This document shows positions 57,966-64,000 of a stretch of DNA of 64,000 bases, piece after piece. The notes beneath the pieces are model-generated. The model was not told where the DNA came from and did no database searches. It worked only from the letters and a program-made list of their open reading frames with translations. The number at the start of each line of letters is the position of its first letter. Within the stretch, counting starts at the first letter, position 1. Source of the stretch: Cladopsammia gracilis (lineage: Eukaryota > Cnidaria > Anthozoa > Scleractinia > Dendrophylliidae); NCBI GenBank assembly GCA_022457155.1, contig JAJGOT010000218.1, positions 62,001 through 126,000 of the forward strand, written 5' to 3'. Position numbers and translations under genes: made by a program.

Positions 57966-58318
57966 TTAAAATAAAAATGAAGTTCGGAAGAACTGAACGA
58001 TTTTTTTTTTCGATTTTACAGATTTTATGACGCTCTGAGTACGGAAATGTTTAGATTTTTTAACACGTTTCGAACTATAGAATGCAGGGCCACTTTTTAT
58101 CGTATACCAAACGAGCAATGGCTCGGCAATGGAGTAAAGAACAAGAAATAATTGATATGACTTTGTTTGCTACAGTGTGCAGGAATGTGGGATCTATCAT
58201 GATATTAAGCGGCTCGTTTGGCTTGTTTGGCTCGGCAGTGGATTAAAGAACGAGAAATGAATGTAAAAAATGGCTCTGTATTCTGTAGTTTAGGCCTTAC
58301 TAAACTCAAGTCACTTAC

Positions 58319-58440
58319 CTTTTCTTGCAATATTCCTTTCTGGCGACCGGCGAACTATTTGTACACTCTAAGCAGACTTCTTTGCGCCATATCGTAAGTT
58401 AGCCACGAAAAGAACAGTTTGCAAAGCAATTTTCGCTAAA
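58319..58440 (-). other. Probable non-coding first exon
   Basis: On the minus strand ccagaaaggaatattgcaag leads to AAAAG followed by gtaagtga, a strong donor at 58318. It would pair with the acceptor at 54920. An AT-rich ttattttattt stretch about 140 bp upstream could be a core promoter. The 5' end is a guess and no transcript evidence is available. Confidence 0.4.
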
Positions 58441-58499
58441 CACGACTCTGAATCAACGAAATAAAATAAATTTTCTGTACTGACGCCACGATGAAAAAT

Positions 58500-59480
58500 T
58501 GTTGTCGTGAAAACTCTAACCAGTCCTCCCGCTGACCATGTCCTGTAAACCTGAGCGGGGGAGGGGAAGTAGACTGAGGGGAGTTGGGTGGGGGAATATT
58601 CTCTTGAAAAAATCTATCCCCTGATCGGTATGAAAGAAAAGTGCTTCAGAAAAACTGCCAACGCCATTGGTAAGAGATAAGGTTAAAACCACTTATGCAG
58701 ATTTGTTTATAGTTTTAAACTGAAAAGTCGCTGAACAGGATGAGGAAAGGTGGATTTCCAAGGTGTAAAACTTTTTTCGTCACCTTCATTTTTACTCATT
58801 TTTACTGGAGGAGAATAATGGCCTTTTTTATACCCAAAAATAACATAAATTTTTACTGGGTGAAAAAACGGGAATTTATTTAAGTTAATAAAGCCAGAAA
58901 TGGAACCGGAACCAGGCCGAAAATCAGTCGACTTCCGTTCGTTCTGGTCACGTGATCCAAGACGTTATACTAATGACGTTGATAAATAACTTATTTTTAT
59001 ACTTATATGTACCAACATACCAATCCTTTAACTTTGCATTTCACCCTTTCAAAAGATACATGTATACAAAGATGCAAGTCCACAGACCCCCTATTTGCTC
59101 ATGTGTATAGCCCCCTTAATTTTGAAAATCCAAAACCATACCGGGCATGACGAAATGTTGTAAGCGAATGCCTTCCTTGCCACGTTGACTATATTTGTAT
59201 TTATCAAACCATGTTTCTAAAAACGTTTAAAGGCACTTGGGGTCATAGTCACGTGACTGATGACGTCATCGCACTCAGTCTATTAAAATAGGTATGTTAT
59301 GGTAGGTGTCAATAGCATGTGGTGTAGTTTCCCCATACACTCAAAATTGTTAGAGTTATTTGGCATCGTAATTTTGGTGCAAAGGGTGCTGGGAAGGTTC
59401 TTATTATAATTAAAATATATTGTTTTAATTATTATTAACTGTTTTATAGACCCTTAAGGACATTGAATTGTCTCATTCCT
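58500..59480. other. Upstream intergenic stretch
   Basis: No coding or RNA feature seen; one G-rich patch near 58550-58595. Confidence 0.4.
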
Positions 59481-59486
59481 TGCTTA

Positions 59487-61400
59487 AAAGAACGTAAGAA
59501 TTTACTAGCATTCGTGAGATTAACAAAACAGCAACCAAACAATCAAACGCTATTACAAACCACAGGGAGCCCATACAATCTGTTTGTGTAACAATGACCG
59601 TTTGTAATTTTATAGGAAATGTATGGTATTTACCTAAATTTCGTATTATAGCGACGTATCGCCAAGTGTATGTACTGATCAACGCTAAATAAACGTGAAA
59701 TTGCCTTATTTGTTGTGTGTTGTCGTCCTTTTGCCGTAAAAGTGATATTTTGAGCGATTTTGAAGGATTCTGAGTTCGCCGTTGACTGTACGTCTAAGAG
59801 AAAGACAAGGGTGGAAAGAGATGTTTGAACGGCTCCAGCGCCGAGGCGAATTTTTCACATAAAATCGCATCGCTCGGCTTTCAAACCACGCAACAGAAAG
59901 GCCCAAAGATTCACGCTTCTTCTCGTACCTCTCGATCGAAAATCCGTCTAAACGGCCCGGAGCTAGCCGTCGAAGAAAATCAAAATCCCACACTTTCCAA
60001 GCGGTCGATATTCGTATCATTTTTTCCTGTGCCAGCCAGAAACCGTCCTGCTGATTGCCTCTTTCTGATTGGTCGCCGTTAAACAATAACCGATTCAAAA
60101 TACGTACCGAGGGTGGGGAGCCATAGGCATTTTCGTAAGGTCAAACCGTTTACTTAACAGACTCGGGTCGTGTGAGCGGCGACTACCGGAAGCCCAGAAA
60201 GACTTCCGCTCATTGTTCACGTAGACCAATGAGGTTGCAAGGTTACAGATGATTTCACATTTGAATAAACACAGAACAGTTAAATCTGGATCAGGGAAAG
60301 AAAATGTTGTCCACGCTCAAATCAAATGACGAAGGAAACATCGTTAAGAAGAGGAAACTTGGAACGAATTCTTACCAGATATTGATGTCTGTTAAAGCTT
60401 GGTAAGTTAACTTTTTCCCGACTCAGACGACCCGACTCTGGTGAGCAAACGGTTCGAACTTACGAAAATGCCTATGGCTCCCCACCCTCGGTACGTATTT
60501 TGAATCGGTTATTGTTTAACGGCGACCAATCAGAAAGAGGCAATCAGCAGGACGGTTTCTGGCTGGCACAGGAAAAAATGATACGAATATGTGTGGGATT
60601 TTGATTTTCTTCGACGGCTAGCTCCGGGCCGTTTGGACGGATTTTCGATCGAGAGGTACGAGAAGAAGCGTGAATCTTTGGGCCTTTCTGTTGCGTGGTT
60701 TAAAAGCCGAGCGATGCGATTTTATGTGAAAAATTCGCCTCGGCGCTGGAGCCGTTCAAAAATCTCTTTCCACCCTTGTCTTTCTCTTAGACGTACAGTC
60801 AACGGCGAACTCAGAATCCTTCAAAATCGCTCAAAAATCACTTTTACGGCAAAAGGACGACAACACACAACAAATAAGGTAATTTAACGTTTATTTAGCG
60901 TTGATCAGTACATTCATTTGGCGATACGTCGCTATAATATGAAATTTAGGTAAATCCCATACATTTCCTATAAAATTACAAACGGTCATTATGTTATACA
61001 AACAGATTGTATGGGCTCCCTGTGTTACAAACAACGGAGGTTCATCCTAGCTCCGATCCACTGAACCGGACACACTACTCAACTGCAGAACTAACAAAGG
61101 AGCTAAAAATTATTTCAAGAATTCATTATTTCACTGCAGTGGAATTGTAGACTACGGCATTTTGAGACTCGCATCTAAGACGCCTATATCCGTGACGAGA
61201 AACACTTTCTCACAAGTCTGGCACACCGCAGACGTTAGACACTAAATTGATAACAAAATTAAGCCGAGAAGTATTTATCTTGCAACAAAAGTGAGCCAAA
61301 GAAACCGCAATGTATGCCAATAGAGCTAGCACCGAACAACGGCATAAAGAAATAAAATAATTCTAACGACGTGAAATCCTCCTATCAATTTGAGAGATAA
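59487..61400 (+). pseudogene. LINE relic split by a palindromic transposon
   Basis: The pieces 59487-59560 and 61025-61400 match consecutive parts of the LINE relic at 25300-25800 (acgtaagaatt-actagca, ggagctaaaa, cttgcaacaaaag, atgccaa-agagctagca). Between them lies the 1464-bp element at 59561-61024. Frames are interrupted. Confidence 0.65.
59561..61024. mobile_element. 1464-bp hAT-like giant palindrome with 8-bp TSD
   Basis: The termini cacagggagcccatacaatc and gattgtatgggctccctgtg are exact inverted copies. The two arms match over about 550-620 bp each around a centre of about 220 bp. The flanks ttacaaac (59553-59560) and ttacaaac (61025-61032) are a perfect 8-bp duplication. CAGGG-type ends plus 8-bp duplication point to hAT. 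The arms contain mirrored frames of about 100 codons (59706-60098 minus, 60591-60887 plus) with no domain, so it is non-autonomous. Confidence 0.92.
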
Positions 61401-61409
61401 TCCGCCGAG

Positions 61410-62690
61410 ATCGAAAGGTCAATATCATCGAAGAGAACAAATCCATAACTTGTAGAATAGGCGTTGTAGGGGACTAGCAACTTATTCTACATTCACTGGT
61501 TTTGGACTCAGTAAAGCAGTCTTCAGTTGTTGGCTCTGGATTTTACTCTTGATTAGCCTTCTACTGTTCTTTACAGTTCAGCTACTTCACAATATTCTGC
61601 TTAGAATGTTTCTCGCATAGCTTTTATCTTGGCTGAGAATTAGCTATCAATCAATGTCAAAAACAGATCAAAAGGTAATTTAGGCCAACGTAAGCCTCAC
61701 TATGATTGGTCAAGACAAATCATTACCATATATTCCTTCGATATGTTTGTCAGTGTCGAAGCTGACTTTTCTTTCAATTTTCTGTAACATTTCGGAATTG
61801 CTCAGCCAAAACAAAGCTACAGGAGAAATATAAAAAATTGCAAGGTAAATATTTATCGTAAGGTTTACATAATTGTGGAGCAGATAGAAGTGAAAATTAC
61901 ATTTGAAAATTGTTACACAACGTAGAAAAACTGAAAGTGACAAGCTTCTTCATCATATCTGATTGGCTAATTAAGTTTAGTCCATCCTTTTCCATATCAT
62001 TAAAGCAATATGTGTCACTAGTTACCCTGTATATATATATTGCACTGAGTGACCTTTGAGTCTTTGAGGATTGAGAAGGAATTTCTACAAAATATCAACT
62101 GGTATTATCTCGGAAAGAAACACAGTTTACTTACACTAGAAATGGATAAAATACAAGAATAAGCAGCAACTATTTGACTACAAGACTAATTTCCTTTTTC
62201 AAAATACCGAGTGTTAATTATGACAAAACATCTTTTCTATACCGACATCATACCAGGAGAAAACATCATTTGATCACTACGAAAATACTCACAAGAGTAC
62301 AAGTAAAAAAACGAGTCAACAATAGTTTTAAATGTCCCATGATTATGTAAGTCTTAATTATTGCATATTATTTTCAACACTAAGAACAAGTTTCCCTTAA
62401 TTTTTAAACATAGAATTGATAAATATGTGTGACGTTTCATTGCTTGCATTTTTATTGTTTAACAAACTGTGATCTAAAAGCGCAAATCTCTCTGAAATCT
62501 TACTGGGAAAGCTTTATGCTTTAGGCTTTTAAATATTTTTTTTGCGACGAGTAGGAGTCGTGTTTAACTTGTCTATATTTATACTACTTTCTATGTTTTG
62601 AGTATACTTCTCCAGTTAAGAATAAGCCATTTTCGTATTTAAAATTACCGCTGAATTCAAACACAAATGCACAGTATTTTTCAAAGAATT
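61410..62690. other. Intergenic AT-rich stretch
   Basis: No exon, RNA gene or clear repeat recognised. Confidence 0.4.
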
Positions 62691-62694
62691 AAAA

Positions 62695-62955
62695 TAACTC
62701 CTAAAGTGAAGTTAAATTAACTCCTTGCACTGGAGTTAATTTTTTCGGAGTTATTTCAACTCCAAAAAAGAGTTATTTCCCCCCAAAAGCAGTTACCTTG
62801 CTGTATAATAGAGATAAATTACCTCCATTAGTGGTTGGAGTTATTTTAACCCCAGATTCGGAGTTAAAATGGAGTTAAAACGACCCCATAAAAGGGATTA
62901 TCCTGAACCTAAAATTTTTACTCCACTTTTGGAGTTAAAATAACTCTTTGAAAAT
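62695..62955. repeat. Palindromic ggagttaa-rich element
   Basis: Many copies of ggagttaa and its complement (ttaactcc) occur in both orientations, beginning with attaaaataactcctaaag and ending with ggagttaaaataactctttg. The arrangement makes a multi-branched foldback. Non-coding; MITE or satellite origin. Confidence 0.75.
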
Positions 62956-62975
62956 TACAGTGTGACACATTGATA

Positions 62976-63125
62976 CAGGGTTAGACTCGACCTGATGTAA
63001 AATATTCACAAATACCGGCAGAAGGTACGTGAAATTTGAAAATTAAACAAAAGAAAGAGCTCTAAACAGGTCATCTTATCGTCTGAATATGTGAATATTT
63101 TACATCAGGTCGAGTCTAACCCTAT
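62976..63125. repeat. 150-bp inverted repeat
   Basis: The ends cagggttagactcgacctga and tcaggtcgagtctaacccta are inverted, with the arms continuing through tgtaaaatattcaca. The loop is about 80 bp. Confidence 0.85.
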
Positions 63126-63449
63126 AAAAATGCGCCTTCAATGCTTTCATTCAGCGACCATGGCGAATTCGAAACTGGTGTATTCAATCCAGTCAGGCAG
63201 TTCGTCTAAATATAATTCTGGAAATTGTCTCATAAATTCACGAACGAACACAATATCTCTCCCTGAAAAAAAATCGAAACAAGTAAAAATCATGTAAAAC
63301 AAAGGATACATGTACAGTAAACATGCACAGAACGATTAGAAACAAACATATGATACCATGCTGTCACGATTTTCGGGTCATGGCTCATGTACGACAACGA
63401 CCTGAGTTACGTCATAAAACCTAATACAATACAACTTATTCATAAATTT

Positions 63450-63850
63450 TAACAAGAGGCTCCAAGCAGCCTTTACTCATGCGCATGCGTAAGAAAATTT
63501 TATGATATATTGTAAACATGATAAGAAAATGTCCGATCTGGAGACAAGTTACTCCTTTCATTCAGTCATCATTCCTGCAAACCTCGTTGTTTACTTTTGG
63601 ATGTTTTGGAAAACATAAAACCTTGAAGGCTGTACCACAATGAAGCCAGTGATTCTTCTGTCTTATATATACCAAACGTGAACATAGTAATGTATGTGGG
63701 GTTGTAGGAGATGCTGTCGTGACACGTAAGTAACGTTCCTTTAAGTGCACAATTTAAAATATGCGTGCATAAATTTGCATGCAAAATCGTGACACAAAAA
63801 ATAAAACTAACAAGAGGCTACCCTAAGCCTATACTCATGCGCATGAGACC
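63450..63850. repeat. Duplicated aacaagaggct / tactcatgcgcatg motif
   Basis: A block of about 40 bp at 63449-63491 recurs at 63809-63847 in the same orientation, with small differences. Nothing else was recognised at the end of the window. Confidence 0.6.
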
Positions 63851-64000
63851 CTAAGACGCGTTGATTGAAGTTACCAATTTTTCTGTGCTCGCTTTTAATA
63901 TTTAATTTTTTTATTCCCGATCAAATCCACACTCGTCTATTACTTTCCAAGCCGTTAATTATTTCTGTTACATTTGAAAAGGCTACTTAAAAAATAAGCA

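Larger units (their letters stand above)
54920..58318 (-). other. First intron of the mosaic gene
   Basis: No exon recognised. The 57.0-58.0 kb part is a G/C-tract-bounded element (listed separately). The rest is AT-rich with short open frames and no domain matches. Confidence 0.45.

Noticed and set aside
59706..60887. Mirrored frames of about 100-130 codons
   Set aside because: They lie in the two arms of one palindromic transposon and are copies of each other; no domain and no transposase motif.

Overview
The window looks like nuclear DNA of an invertebrate animal, most likely an anthozoan cnidarian and plausibly a stony coral. It is AT-rich and gene-poor. It holds one large intron-rich gene for a secreted mosaic protein built from ILEI/FAM3, F5/8-type C (discoidin) and calcium-binding EGF domains. 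The rest is packed with foldback elements, LINE fragments, a DIRS-like relic and microsatellites. The species cannot be named from sequence alone. I see no bacterial operon, rRNA or CRISPR array.

The gene lies on the minus strand between about 58.4 kb (5') and 8.4 kb (3'). I rebuilt it exon by exon from splice sites. It has a non-coding first exon (about 58.3 kb), a signal-peptide exon (54.8-54.9 kb), three ILEI modules of three exons each (52.6-39.4 kb), and two copies of a four-cysteine module resembling WSC domains (38.3-36.35 kb). Two F5/8C domains of two exons each follow (33.4-19.7 kb), then a run of one-exon cbEGF repeats (17.4-9.6 kb), a short terminal coding exon (8.86 kb) and a 3'UTR exon with a polyadenylation signal. 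Omitting one damaged EGF exon, the coding exons sum to 3711 nt, giving 1236 codons plus stop, with every junction in frame. The domain set suggests an extracellular adhesion or matrix protein; that role is inference.

Region by region: 0-8.4 kb is intergenic, with foldback MITEs, a LINE relic and tandem repeats. At 9.6-12.6 kb is a tandem array of EGF exon-plus-intron units. At 13-17.1 kb a 4.2-kb element with roughly 1-kb inverted arms sits between two EGF exons. An 11.2-kb intron at 19.8-31.1 kb splits the second F5/8C domain. It holds a foldback element whose right arm was split by a 7.9-kb block of further transposons, including LINE fragments and a DIRS-like RNase H/tyrosine-recombinase relic. 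At 31-58 kb the remaining exons are separated by introns rich in MITEs. At 58.5-64 kb is upstream intergenic DNA with a 1.46-kb hAT-like palindrome inserted in a LINE fragment.

Several mobile elements can be delimited exactly. Five have 8-bp target duplications and two are bounded by TTAA, so the window records repeated hAT-like and piggyBac-like activity inside one host gene.
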